A stretch of DNA of 64,000 nt from the NCBI RefSeq assembly GCF_016904885.1, contig NZ_JADWYI010000001.1, forward strand, positions 4,774,001 to 4,838,000, read 5' to 3'. Under the pieces are notes generated by a model that made no database searches, had not been told where the DNA came from, and saw only the letters and a program-made list of their open reading frames with translations. The DNA is from Archangium primigenium. GTDB lineage: Bacteria; Myxococcota; Myxococcia; Myxococcales; Myxococcaceae. Shown piece after piece: positions 18,116-26,403 of the stretch. Positions within the stretch are counted from its first letter, which is position 1. Every line of letters starts with the position of its first letter. Made by a program: the position numbers and the translations under genes.

Positions 18116-19204
18116 ATGAGCGCCCGTCCGTCCACGCCCGCCCTGTCGTGCCACCGCCTGTCCGTCGCGCCGATGATGGACTGGACCGACCGCAACGACC
18201 GCTTCTTCCTGCGCCTGCTGTCCAAGCACACGCGGCTGTACACGGAGATGGTGACGGTGGGGGCCATCCTCCACGGGGACAAGGCACGCCACCTGGACTT
18301 CTCCCGGGAAGAGCACCCGGTGGCGCTCCAACTGGGCGGCAGCGACCCGGCGCAGCTCGCCGAGTGCGTGCGCATCGCCGAGCAGTGGGGCTACGACGAG
18401 GTGAACCTGAACGTGGGTTGCCCCTCGGACCGGGTGCAGAACGGCATGTTCGGCGCGTGCCTGATGGCGAAGCCCGACCTGGTGGCCCGCTGCGTGGAGG
18501 CCATGCGCGGCGCCACGCGCCTGCCCGTCACCGTCAAGCACCGGCTGGGCATCGATGACCTGGACTCGTACGAGCTGCTCACCCAGTTCGTGCGCACGGT
18601 GAGCGGCGCGGGCTGTGACACCTTCATCGTGCACGCGCGCAAGGCCTTCCTCCAGGGCTTGAGCCCCAAGGAGAACCGGGAAGTGCCTCCGCTGCGCTAC
18701 GAGTGGGTGCGCCAGCTCAAGGCGGACTTCCCGCACCTGACCGTGTCCCTCAACGGCGGCGTGAAGTCCCTGGCGGAGGCGCGCGCGCACCTGGAGTGGG
18801 CGGACGGGGTGATGATCGGCCGCGAGGCGTACCAGAACCCCTACATGCTCGCGCTGGCGGACACGCAGCTCTTCGGCGAGACGACCCGGCCGCCCACGCG
18901 GCGCGAGGTCGTCCTGGCGCTGGAGCCCTACATCGCGAGCCTGCTCGAGCGCGGCGAGTTCCTGTCGCGGGTGACGCGGCACATCCTCGGGCTCTTCGCG
19001 GGCCAGCCGGGGGCGCGGGGCTGGCGGCGGGTGCTCAGCGAGCGCGCCACGCGGCCGGGCGCGGGCCTGGAGGTGCTGCGCGACGCCCTCGCGCAGGTGC
19101 CCGAGCGGGTCCTCGACGAGCCCGCGACCGGGCCCGTGTCCGTGGCGGAGCCCGCCGTGCTGGCGCAGGACACGTCGCTGGGGACCCCGGAGCGCCGCGC
19201 TTAA
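18116..19204 (+). CDS. dusA: tRNA-dihydrouridine synthase A
   Basis: 362 aa FMN enzyme that reduces uridines in the D-loop of tRNAs. Start ATG 18116 preceded by GGAGGTGG. The N-terminal TIM barrel opens with [16 protein letters not shown], and the active-site loop [19 protein letters not shown] carries the catalytic Cys (C102) in the wording specific for the DusA subfamily. [16 protein letters not shown] and [12 protein letters not shown] are further DusA signatures. The C-terminal ~45 residues form an Ala/Pro-rich extension not needed for the fold. Stop lies 4 bp from the convergent oxidoreductase gene. Confidence 0.95.
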   Translation: MSARPSTPALSCHRLSVAPMMDWTDRNDRFFLRLLSKHTRLYTEMVTVGAILHGDKARHLDFSREEHPVALQLGGSDPAQLAECVRIAEQWGYDEVNLNVGCPSDRVQNGMFGACLMAKPDLVARCVEAMRGATRLPVTVKHRLGIDDLDSYELLTQFVRTVSGAGCDTFIVHARKAFLQGLSPKENREVPPLRYEWVRQLKADFPHLTVSLNGGVKSLAEARAHLEWADGVMIGREAYQNPYMLALADTQLFGETTRPPTRREVVLALEPYIASLLERGEFLSRVTRHILGLFAGQPGARGWRRVLSERATRPGAGLEVLRDALAQVPERVLDEPATGPVSVAEPAVLAQDTSLGTPERRA

Positions 19205-19208
19205 GCCT

Positions 19209-20198
19209 TCAGTCCCAGCGCAGGACGAGCTTGCCCACCGAGTCGTTGCCCGCCATGCGGGTGAACGCGGCGCGCGCGTCCTTCATGGACGAGACGCCAT
19301 CCACGACCGGGGTGAGCACCTGGCGGTCGAACAGGGGCAGGAGGCTGCGCTCGACGGCCTGGGTGAGCGCCATCTTCTCCTCGGGCGGGCGGCTGCGCAG
19401 CACGGTGCCGGTGAGGCGCAGGCGGCGGGTGAGGATCGTCCCCAGATCCGCCTGGGCCTGCCGTCCGGCCACCAGGCCCACGAGCAGCACCCGCCCCTGG
19501 AGCGCCATGGCCTGGAGGGTCTCGGGCAGGTAGTCGCCGCCCACCAGGTCCAGGGCGAGGTCCACCCCGCGGCCCCCGGTAGCCTCCTTCACGGCCTCGG
19601 CGAAGCGGGGCGGGGTGCCCTCGCACAGGAGCGTCTTCGCCACGCCCCACTCGGCGGCGCGCGCGAGCTTCGCGGCCTGCCGACCCGTGCCAATGACCTG
19701 GACCCCCATGGCGCGGCAGAGCTGCGCGGCCGCCGAGCCCACGCCGCTGGCCACGGCGTGGATGAGCACCGTCTCGCCCATGCGCAGGCCGCCCTGGAGC
19801 ACGAGCGCATCGAAGGCGGTGAGGTAGGCCTCGGGCAGCGCGGCGGCCTGGACGAAGTCGAGCCCCCGGGGCATGTGCAGGGCCTCGCGCTCGTGGGTGA
19901 CGAGCTGCTCGGAGAACGCGCCCCCGCCCACGAGCCCCATCACCCGATCCCCCACCTGGAAGCGGCGCACGAGCGGACCGACGGCGAGCACCTCGCCCGC
20001 GTACTCGAGCCCCGCCACGTCCGCGGGGGTGCCAGGAGGCGCGGGGTAGTGCCCCTGGATCTGCAGCAGGTCGGCGCGGTTGAGCGCGGTGGCATGCACG
20101 CGCACGAGCAGCTCCGAGGCCCCGGGCGTGGGCGCGGGACGCTCGGCGAGCTCGAGCACCTCGGGGCCACCGGGACGGGTGATGCGAAGAACCTGCAT
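19209..20198 (-). CDS. NAD(P)H:quinone oxidoreductase (zinc-independent MDR family)
   Basis: 329 aa. Start ATG 20198 (MQVLRITRPGGPEVLEL), preceded by GAGGAGACGCC. GroES-like domain (1-120; LNRADLLQIQGHYP is the quinone oxidoreductase/PIG3 wording), no structural-zinc Cys cluster, and a Rossmann domain with VASGVGSAAAQLCRAMG as dinucleotide loop (~150). Closest to the TP53I3/PIG3-type quinone oxidoreductases, which reduce quinones with NADPH. Monocistronic; divergent from yacG. Confidence 0.92.
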   Translation of the reverse strand: MQVLRITRPGGPEVLELAERPAPTPGASELLVRVHATALNRADLLQIQGHYPAPPGTPADVAGLEYAGEVLAVGPLVRRFQVGDRVMGLVGGGAFSEQLVTHEREALHMPRGLDFVQAAALPEAYLTAFDALVLQGGLRMGETVLIHAVASGVGSAAAQLCRAMGVQVIGTGRQAAKLARAAEWGVAKTLLCEGTPPRFAEAVKEATGGRGVDLALDLVGGDYLPETLQAMALQGRVLLVGLVAGRQAQADLGTILTRRLRLTGTVLRSRPPEEKMALTQAVERSLLPLFDRQVLTPVVDGVSSMKDARAAFTRMAGNDSVGKLVLRWD

Positions 20199-20276
20199 GG
20201 CGTCTCCTCTGTTGGACGGGGGGGCGGGACTGTAAACGCGCTGGCCCGGACCCGGCGCACGGCTTATGAGAGGAGC

Positions 20277-20492
20277 GTGTCCACGACTGTCCGAGAGTGC
20301 TCCATCTGCCGCAAGCCGGTCGCCCCCCGGGCCGAGAACCCGGCCTTCCCTTTCTGTTCCAAGCGCTGCCGCGCGGTCGATCTCGGCCGGTGGCTGGGGG
20401 AGGAGTACCGGATGCCGGACCGTCAGATGGACGAGCAGGAGGACGAGCTGCCCCAGGACGCGCACCCCGAGCGCACCGGCGGCGACGCCTGA
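20277..20492 (+). CDS. yacG: DNA gyrase inhibitor YacG
   Basis: 71-aa zinc protein. The four Cys are in the YacG arrangement CSICRKPV ... FPFCSKRCRAVDLGRWLGEEY, i.e. C-x2-C-x15-C-x3-C followed by the conserved DLGxWL helix. The tail is acidic (EQEDELPQD). In E. coli YacG binds GyrB and blocks DNA binding. Start GTG 20277 is the only in-frame start that keeps the Cys; a Shine-Dalgarno-like AGGAG is only one base upstream, so the exact start is not secure. Confidence 0.9.
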   Translation: MSTTVRECSICRKPVAPRAENPAFPFCSKRCRAVDLGRWLGEEYRMPDRQMDEQEDELPQDAHPERTGGDA

Positions 20493-20621
20493 GTCCTGGA
20501 ATTCCCGGGGCTTGGAAGGTGGGCAACCAAACATCCCGCCGCTGAGCCGATCGCTCCCAGGGGCGGGTGTGAACCAGGGAACCACTGGAGTCCGTGCGAG
20601 GGGGGCGGTATACGGGTCCCC

Positions 20622-21680
20622 GTGAAACGCGCCGCCAAGCTCCTCGTCAGCCTGCTGATGACCGTCGTCTTCTCGTGGTGGGCCTTCCGGGAGACGGACT
20701 GGAACTCGCTGATGGCCAGCCTCCGGACGGCCAACTACCTGTGGGTGGTGCCGTACTTCGGCTTCCTGATGCTGGTGCACCTGGCGCGCACGCTGCGTTG
20801 GGGCTGCCTGCTGTCGGGCATGGAGCAGGTGCCGTTCCGCAAGCTCAACGAGGCCTCGGGCATCGGCTTCATGATGCTGCTGGTGCTGCCCTTCCGCCTG
20901 GGGGAGTTCGCCCGGCCGCTGCTCATCGCCCAGCGCAGCTCCATCCGCCGCAGCGCGGCGATGACGTCGGTGGTGCTCGAGCGCATCACGGACGGCATGT
21001 TCGTGGCGGCGCTGATGCGGGTGCTGCTCATGTTCGTGCCGGCCGAGGTGCCCGAGCTGCGCTTCGTGAAGCTGGGCGCCAACCTCATGTTCGCGGTGTT
21101 CGCCAGCGGGCTCGTCTTCCTGCTCTTCGCGCTCTGGCACCAGGACACGGCGGTGCGGCTGGTGCGCGCCACGGTGGGCCGGGTGGCGCCGCCGGTGGCG
21201 GACAAGATGGCGGACGTGGTGGACAGCTTCGTGGGCGCCATGCGCCAGCTGCCCAACCGGCGGCAGATGGCGGGCTTCTTCCTCTTCACGCTCATCTACT
21301 GGGGCGTCAACGGCGCGGGCGTGGCGGTGCTGTCCCGGGCGTTCGGCGAGTCCCTGAGCCTCACGCTCTTCCAGGCCTACGTCGTCAACTGCGTCCTGGT
21401 GGTGGGCGTGATGATTCCGGCGGCGCCCGGCATGGTGGGCACCTTCCAGGCGGCGGTGAAGGTGGGCCTGTCGCTCTTCCTGCCCGCCTCGGTGGTCAAC
21501 GGCAGCGGTCTGGCCTACGCCAACGTGTTGTGGCTGTGCCAGACGGTGCAGCAGGTGGGCCTGGGCGTGCTGCTCATGTCCGCGGGGCACCTGTCCTTCC
21601 GCGATCTGGCGGGCCGCCTCAACAAGGTCCAGGCCCAGGAGCAGGACACGGCCGCCGCGGGGACGCTGCCCTCGGCGTGA
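20622..21680 (+). CDS. Lysylphosphatidylglycerol-synthase transmembrane-region (flippase-like) protein
   Basis: 352-aa polytopic membrane protein, GTG start. Seven to eight hydrophobic helices, with the family pattern: LARTLRWGCLLSG after helix 2, FMMLLVLPFRLGEFARPLL (G-E-x-x-R-P signature) and MIPAAPGMVGTFQAAVKVGL near residue 265. This is the UPF0104/AglD-like membrane domain found in lysylphosphatidylglycerol synthase flippase halves and many stand-alone bacterial proteins; the aminoacyl-transferase domain is absent. Role: probably lipid or isoprenoid-linked substrate movement across the inner membrane; substrate unknown. Confidence 0.88.
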   Translation: MKRAAKLLVSLLMTVVFSWWAFRETDWNSLMASLRTANYLWVVPYFGFLMLVHLARTLRWGCLLSGMEQVPFRKLNEASGIGFMMLLVLPFRLGEFARPLLIAQRSSIRRSAAMTSVVLERITDGMFVAALMRVLLMFVPAEVPELRFVKLGANLMFAVFASGLVFLLFALWHQDTAVRLVRATVGRVAPPVADKMADVVDSFVGAMRQLPNRRQMAGFFLFTLIYWGVNGAGVAVLSRAFGESLSLTLFQAYVVNCVLVVGVMIPAAPGMVGTFQAAVKVGLSLFLPASVVNGSGLAYANVLWLCQTVQQVGLGVLLMSAGHLSFRDLAGRLNKVQAQEQDTAAAGTLPSA

Positions 21681-21686
21681 GCGCGT

Positions 21687-21709
21687 GGCCCCCGGGAAGT
21701 CAGGGGGCC
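21687..21709. terminator. Hairpin between convergent genes
   Basis: GGCCCCC (21687-21693) pairs with GGGGGCC (21703-21709) around a 9-nt loop, lying between the flippase-like gene and the convergent 53-aa ORF. No T-tract. Confidence 0.5.
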
Positions 21710-21719
21710 CGCTCGTCCC

Positions 21720-21881
21720 TCACAACTCCTCGTTGAGCCAGCGCACCAGGGTGTCGCGCAGGGACGCGGGACGCTCGGTCGGGGTGCGCGTGCCCATCAG
21801 GCGATCCCACTCCAGGGAGGGGGCCAGCTTGTCGCGCGACGGCGCGGGGTGCCGCGCCGACTGGGTCAACGACGTCCTCAC
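21720..21881 (-). CDS. 53-aa protein translationally coupled to the RHH gene
   Basis: Short gene whose GTG start overlaps the upstream stop (GTGA at 21878-21881). Although short, nearly every codon ends in G or C (e.g. ACG TCG TTG ACC CAG TCG GCG CGG CAC), the hallmark of real genes in this genome. The product is basic N-terminally (VRTSLTQSARHPAPSRDKLA) and ends in an amphipathic helix (LRDTLVRWLNEEL). No family recognised. The tight coupling to a ribbon-helix-helix-like protein suggests the two products act together; it could be a toxin-antitoxin-like or co-regulator pair, but nothing in the sequence proves that. Confidence 0.6.
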   Translation of the reverse strand: MRTSLTQSARHPAPSRDKLAPSLEWDRLMGTRTPTERPASLRDTLVRWLNEEL

Positions 21882-22120
21882 GACTCGCCCCCGGCATCGG
21901 GCGGCCGCACGTACTTGGTGAGCAGATCCTCCACGGCTTCGCGGAGGTACTCGCTCTGATGGATCCGCGTGCGGCGGGCGAGCTCACGCAACTTGTGGAC
22001 CTGCTCGATGGGGACGAGCACGTGGGTGGAAACCACGGACTCCGTGGCGTCGGAGCCGTTCGAGTCGGTCGAGGCCGGGGTGGCCTCGGGGCTCATCGGG
22101 CTGGCGCTGGCATCCTGCAT
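21878..22120 (-). CDS. Small ribbon-helix-helix-like DNA-binding protein
   Basis: 80 aa from ATG 22120, which has GGAGGT 6-7 bases upstream. Residues 1-30 are Ser/Ala/Thr-rich and probably disordered. Residues ~32-75 match a ribbon-helix-helix fold: a strand (VVSTHVLVPIEQVHKL), helix A (LRELARRTRIHQSEY) and helix B (LREAVEDLLTKYV), as in CopG/Arc-type repressors. Such proteins often autoregulate. Followed without gap by the 53-aa ORF (GTGA overlap). Confidence 0.75.
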   Translation of the reverse strand: MQDASASPMSPEATPASTDSNGSDATESVVSTHVLVPIEQVHKLRELARRTRIHQSEYLREAVEDLLTKYVRPPDAGGES

Positions 22121-22260
22121 CGGGACTACCTCCTCGGGACTGCTACAGGCCACTACCGGCCTGTGGGCGGCATTAGGGGGGCAGGCAGGGGAGCCGTCAA
22201 AAAAAACCCCTCTCCGGCGTGTGGGCTTGACGCACGTGGAGACGGGCTGTTACGTGCCGG

Positions 22261-22380
22261 GGCTGCAAGGGGAGTAGTTCGCGCCGGGAGCAAGCGGCGC
22301 CGGAGCGCTCGACACACTGGCCCGTGAGGGCCCGGGCCTCCATCTCGCGAGCGCGAGACGAACGAGACCTTCGGACAGGG
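22261..22380 (+). ncRNA. Manganese riboswitch (yybP-ykoY class)
   Basis: The leader of the UPF0016/GDT1 gene contains the class hallmarks in order: P1 5' strand AAGG (22267-22270), loop L1 GGGGAGTAG (22269-22277), P2 5' strand TTCG (22278-22281), an inner GC hairpin (GCGCCG/CGGCGC, 22281-22300), further hairpins, P2 3' strand CGAA (22359-22362), loop L3 CGAGACC (22363-22369) and P1 3' strand CCTT (22368-22371). In known members L1 and L3 dock and bind Mn2+; the L3 here has one change from the usual CAAGACC. UPF0016 exporters are among the recurrent downstream genes of this class. About 75 bp separate P1 from the start codon. Confidence 0.85.
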
Positions 22381-22456
22381 TTCAACCTGGCCGAGGTCCG
22401 TCGTGCGCGCCCCCCGCGCTCCACCGCCTCGGCCCCGTGTGATGCGAGGTGTCGTG

Positions 22457-23023
22457 ATGGAAGCGATCGTCGGTTCATTCCTGCTGGTGGCCCTCGGTGA
22501 GATGGGGGACAAGACCCAACTGCTGGCCTTCTCGCTGGCGTCGCGCTACCGCAAGCCGTGGGGGGTGCTGCTGGGCATCCTCGTGGCCACGCTGGTCAAC
22601 CACGCGCTGGCGGCGAGCGTGGGAGGCCTGGTGTCGCAGCTCGTGCCGCCGCGCCTCCTGGCGGCCATCCTCGCGGCGCTGTTCATCGGCTTTGGCCTGT
22701 GGACGCTCAAGCCCGACACCCTCGACGAGGACACGCGGCCCTCGCGCTTCGGGCCCTTCGTCACCACCACCGTCCTCTTCTTCCTGGCGGAGATGGGAGA
22801 CAAGACCCAGCTGGCCACGGTGGTGCTGGCGGCGCGCTACCAGTCGGTGGGGCTCGTGACGGTGGGCACCACGCTCGGGATGATGGCCGCCAATGTCCCC
22901 GCGGTCTTCCTCGGGGACAAGCTGGCGGCCAAGGTCCAGATGAAGTGGATCCGCTGGTCGGCCGCGTCCATCTTCTTCATCTTCGGCGCGTTGTCGATCG
23001 GGGCCGCGGTGCGCGGCGGGTAG
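22457..23023 (+). CDS. GDT1/TMEM165 (UPF0016) family cation exporter, probably Mn2+
   Basis: 188 aa, six transmembrane helices in two pseudo-repeats. Each repeat carries the family signature E-x-G-D-K-T (LGEMGDKTQLLAFSLASRY near residue 13 and LAEMGDKTQLATVVLAARY near 115), which forms the ion site. Homologues export Mn2+ in bacteria and move Mn2+/Ca2+ in the Golgi of eukaryotes. ATG 22457 has GAGGT nine bases upstream; ATG 22442 is an in-frame alternative. The yybP-ykoY riboswitch in its leader indicates induction by excess Mn2+, which supports Mn2+ as the substrate. Confidence 0.92.
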   Translation: MEAIVGSFLLVALGEMGDKTQLLAFSLASRYRKPWGVLLGILVATLVNHALAASVGGLVSQLVPPRLLAAILAALFIGFGLWTLKPDTLDEDTRPSRFGPFVTTTVLFFLAEMGDKTQLATVVLAARYQSVGLVTVGTTLGMMAANVPAVFLGDKLAAKVQMKWIRWSAASIFFIFGALSIGAAVRGG

Positions 23024-23029
23024 GGCGGC

Positions 23030-23046
23030 GGACGGCCCCCCCGTCC
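23030..23046. terminator. Short hairpin between convergent genes
   Basis: GGACGG (23030-23035) pairs with CCGTCC (23041-23046) between the convergent exporter and MFS-spermidine synthase genes. Weak as a terminator, no T-tract. Confidence 0.35.
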
Positions 23047-23050
23047 CGGT

Positions 23051-26000
23051 TCACGGCTCGTTCCCCTCCGCTTCGGCGGGCTCCTCCGTGGGCGTGCCCT
23101 TGTCCTGAACGGGGGCGCGCGGGCCGCCGGGCGAGGGCGCGGTGAGCCCCTCCATCAAGGACGGGGGCTCCTCGGCGAGGAAGGCCGCGAGCTCCTCCAG
23201 GGCCCGCTCCTCGAGCGGATCGTGGTTCTCCACGTAGCAGCGGGCCCGCTGGGTGAGGAAGGACTGGCTCCAGGTGGGCCAGGGCTCGTACGCGTGGAAC
23301 GCCTCGGCGCACCGTTGGGAGAACCCCAGGGCCTGCGCCAGGGCGAGGCGGCCCTCGCGGCGGAAGCTCTCCAGGCGGTGGTTGGACAGGGGTCGGGCGA
23401 GCAGTCCCCAGAGCCGTTCGCCTCGGGCGGGATCCCTCGTCGCGAGGTCGCCGAGGACACGAAAGGCGTCCTGGGCGCTGTCGTCGGCGTTCCAGGGGTC
23501 GCGCTGGAGCCGCGTGAGAGCGCGGGCGAGCGCCTCGGCGGCCTCCGCGGGCTGCCGCTGGCCCCAGAGCAGGCGAACGCGCAGCAGCTCGGCGTCGAGG
23601 GGCAGGACGCTCGCGAGCCGCTCCACCACGGGCGGCGCGGCCTCGTCGTCCAGTTGGGTCAGCATCCGGGCCACGATCTGCAACTCCATGGGGCCCTGGG
23701 GCTGCCAGCCGCCCTGGCGCCAGAGCTCCCGGGCGCGCGCGTACTGCTTGCCGTCATAGGCCGTGAGGAAGGCCTGCCGTTGGCGCAAGCCCTCCAGGTT
23801 CACGTCGCCTCGGCGCGCGGTGGGCCATTGATCCCGCTGCCACAGCCGCAACTCCTCCACGCGCTGCCAGTTCACCGTGCCTCGCGCCACCTCCGGGCGC
23901 TCCGCGTTCAACTGGATTCCCGCCTGATGCAGGGTCGCGGTGTTGAAGCCCGTCTTCGTGCGGCCCACGCTCCGGGCGAAGGCGAACTCCACGAAGGACA
24001 GGTCGTCCGTGTTGAGGAGCGCCTCCTGTCCCTCGGCCAGCGTCCGGGACAACCCCGCGCCCGCGACGTAGTGGGCGAGCACCCCCTCCAACTCGTCCGT
24101 GCTCCAGATCTGGGGCAGGGCCCGACGGTAGGGCTCCTGGGTGAGCCGGGCCCGCATCCGCTCCAGGTCATGACGCATGGGCTCCACCGTGGCCATCAGC
24201 ACCACGTCTCCCCGCATGGTCTGCCAGGTCTCCACGGCGCCGAACTGCGTGGCGAGCGTGGCGTAGACACTGCGCACCGTGCGCGCGTCCACCTCGTAGG
24301 CCTGCACCCACTGCAGGAAGACGCCCCCCGGCGCGAGCCGCTGTCGCACCGCTTGATAGAACTCCTGGGAGAAGAGGCTGGAGATGCCGGCCCGGTAGGG
24401 ATTGGACGGCTCGGAGAAGATGATGTCGTACGTCTTCTTGGAGGCGAGCAGCACCTCGCGGGCGTCATCGAAGATGACGTGGACCTTGGGGTTGTCGAGC
24501 ACGCGCTCGTTGATGTCCGCGCACTGGCGCGCCACCTCGACGATCGCCGGTTCGATCTCCACCACGTCCACGCGCTCCATCTCCGGCACCGCGCCGAGCC
24601 AGCCCGCCGTGCTGCCCGTGCCCAACCCGATGACCATCGCGTTGCGCGGGGCGGGGTGGGCCAGCGCGCCAATGAGGCCGCCCATCACCTGGGTACCCGC
24701 GTCCCCGATGCTGTTGCCGTCCGACTTGCCGTTGACGATGAACGACACGCCGTCGTCGACCTTGGCCGCGACGCTGCTCTCCACCCCGTCCACCTCCCAG
24801 GCGATCCACCGGTTGGCCCGCGAGCGCCACTCCTGCAAGGCGTTGGTGGTCCGCCCCTGGATCGCCGACCGGCCGGCCCCCACGCCATTGTGACGCCAGG
24901 CGGCCGTGGGACCCGTTTGCACGAGGAGCAGCACGGTGAGCGCGGACGCGAGGAGCACGGGCAGCAAGCGCGCGGGGCCCACGCGCTCCTGGCGCCAGGA
25001 CAGGCCCAGCGCCCCCAGTCCGAGGACCACGAGCAGGCCGCCCACCAGCCGCCACACGCCGGGGGCGGACAGCAGGGGCAGCAGGCCGAAGCCTCCCGCG
25101 AGCGAGCCCACGATGGAGCCCACGGTGTTCCACGCATAGGCCAGACCCACCTGGCGGCCCACCTGCTCGTTGCCACGGCCCAGCAGCGCCAGGAGCAGGG
25201 GAAACTGCACGCCGGACACGAAGGCGGCGGGGAAGACCACCAGCCCCGCGATGGCCGCCCACCCCAGCACGAGCCCTCCGAAGCCGAGCATGGACATCGA
25301 CCGCGTGATCAACGCGAGCACCGCCACCCGATCCCCCAGGGCCAGCGGAACGGCGAGCAGCAGGGCCTCCACGACACACGTGAGGGCGAAGCCGCGCAGG
25401 GTGGCGGGCCGTGACTGGCCCCAGGCCGCGTAGGCGGCACCGCCCAGGCCGATGCCCGCGAGCGCCACCACCAGGATGAGCCCGAAGGTGAAGGTGGAGC
25501 CGCCCAGCAGCGGGCTCAGCATCCGGTACCAGACCATCTCCATCAGGAAGAAGGCGAAGCCCACCAGCAGCGCCGAGGCGAGGACGAAGCGGGCGGGCGC
25601 CCGGGCGGTGACGGCCGTGGGCTCGGCCGTGGGCTCGGCCGTGGGCTCGGGAGTCGGGGCGGACACGGGCTGATCCGGCAGCCCCCGGGCCACGCCCTGG
25701 GCCACCAGGGCCACCACCACGTTGAGCAGGCTCGCCAGCCACAGCGTGGAGCGGGTGCCGAACACCTCGAAGAGGAAGAAGGTGGACGCGGTGGCGCCCG
25801 CCACGGCGCCCAGGGTGTTGAGCCCATAGAGCACCGCGAGCGCCCGGCGCCGCACGTCATCGGGGCTCTCCGCCGCGCGGGCCGCCGCGGGCAGGGTGCC
25901 GCCCATCAGCAGCGTGGGCACCGCGAGCACCAGCGCCGAGAGGACCAGGCGCATCACCGTGCCCACGCCGGTCCCCAGCGACACCGTTCCGCCCAGGGCG

Positions 26001-26296
26001 ACATAGATGGCGCGCACCCCCCACACCAGCAAGGGCGTCACCGCCGCGCTCAGGGAGATGAGCAGCTCCAGGTTCGCGTAGAAGGCGAGCGGCCGCTTGT
26101 CCCGGTCCACACGGGCGCCGAACAGGATGCCACCCAACCCCAGGCCGCCCATGAAGATGGCCAGGACCGCCGCGGACGCCGCCGTGGACGCGCCGAAGAT
26201 GAGCCGGAGTTCTCGCTGCCAGGCCGTCTGATACACCAGGGCGCAGAACCCCGAGCCGAACAACAAGGGAGCGATCTTCCAGACGCGTGCGTTCAT
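23051..26296 (-). CDS. Fused MFS-type membrane domain, spermidine-synthase-like domain and TPR-like tail
   Basis: 1081 aa. Residues ~1-490 hold 12 or more transmembrane helices in two halves (ALVYQTAWQRELRLIFG is the typical opening of the spermidine-synthase-associated membrane domain; the second half begins LVGFAFFLMEMVWYRML). Between the halves lies an Ala/Glu/Pro/Thr linker with a short tandem PTAE repeat. Residues ~510-760 are a Rossmann methyltransferase-type fold: AMVIGLGTGSTAGWLGAVPE, VDVVEIEPAIVEVAR, and IIFSEPSNPYRAG in place of the polyamine-synthase catalytic motif. The final ~300 residues are helical, TPR-like. Such fusions are common in myxobacteria; the aminopropyl acceptor is unknown and the Asp of the usual D-x-x-D-P site is Glu, so polyamine synthesis itself is doubtful. 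Confidence 0.85.
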   Translation of the reverse strand: MNARVWKIAPLLFGSGFCALVYQTAWQRELRLIFGASTAASAAVLAIFMGGLGLGGILFGARVDRDKRPLAFYANLELLISLSAAVTPLLVWGVRAIYVALGGTVSLGTGVGTVMRLVLSALVLAVPTLLMGGTLPAAARAAESPDDVRRRALAVLYGLNTLGAVAGATASTFFLFEVFGTRSTLWLASLLNVVVALVAQGVARGLPDQPVSAPTPEPTAEPTAEPTAVTARAPARFVLASALLVGFAFFLMEMVWYRMLSPLLGGSTFTFGLILVVALAGIGLGGAAYAAWGQSRPATLRGFALTCVVEALLLAVPLALGDRVAVLALITRSMSMLGFGGLVLGWAAIAGLVVFPAAFVSGVQFPLLLALLGRGNEQVGRQVGLAYAWNTVGSIVGSLAGGFGLLPLLSAPGVWRLVGGLLVVLGLGALGLSWRQERVGPARLLPVLLASALTVLLLVQTGPTAAWRHNGVGAGRSAIQGRTTNALQEWRSRANRWIAWEVDGVESSVAAKVDDGVSFIVNGKSDGNSIGDAGTQVMGGLIGALAHPAPRNAMVIGLGTGSTAGWLGAVPEMERVDVVEIEPAIVEVARQCADINERVLDNPKVHVIFDDAREVLLASKKTYDIIFSEPSNPYRAGISSLFSQEFYQAVRQRLAPGGVFLQWVQAYEVDARTVRSVYATLATQFGAVETWQTMRGDVVLMATVEPMRHDLERMRARLTQEPYRRALPQIWSTDELEGVLAHYVAGAGLSRTLAEGQEALLNTDDLSFVEFAFARSVGRTKTGFNTATLHQAGIQLNAERPEVARGTVNWQRVEELRLWQRDQWPTARRGDVNLEGLRQRQAFLTAYDGKQYARARELWRQGGWQPQGPMELQIVARMLTQLDDEAAPPVVERLASVLPLDAELLRVRLLWGQRQPAEAAEALARALTRLQRDPWNADDSAQDAFRVLGDLATRDPARGERLWGLLARPLSNHRLESFRREGRLALAQALGFSQRCAEAFHAYEPWPTWSQSFLTQRARCYVENHDPLEERALEELAAFLAEEPPSLMEGLTAPSPGGPRAPVQDKGTPTEEPAEAEGNEP

Positions 26297-26403
26297 GAAA
26301 TCCAGGCCTGGGTGCGAGGAGGGGGAAGAGCGCCAGGCGGCTCCGGATTGAATCAGTCGTTCCCTCGCGGTGCCACCTTCTTCGATGCTAGGTAGCGCCC
26401 GGC

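Noticed and set aside
18011-18982. Upstream extension of the arginase-fold frame on the minus strand
   Set aside because: Overlaps dusA entirely and has no conserved start wording; the gene begins at 18010.
25610-25665. Short tandem repeat in the MFS-spermidine synthase gene considered as a repeat locus
   Set aside because: Only about three copies of a 12-bp unit in a linker; it is coding and in frame, not a separate repeat element.
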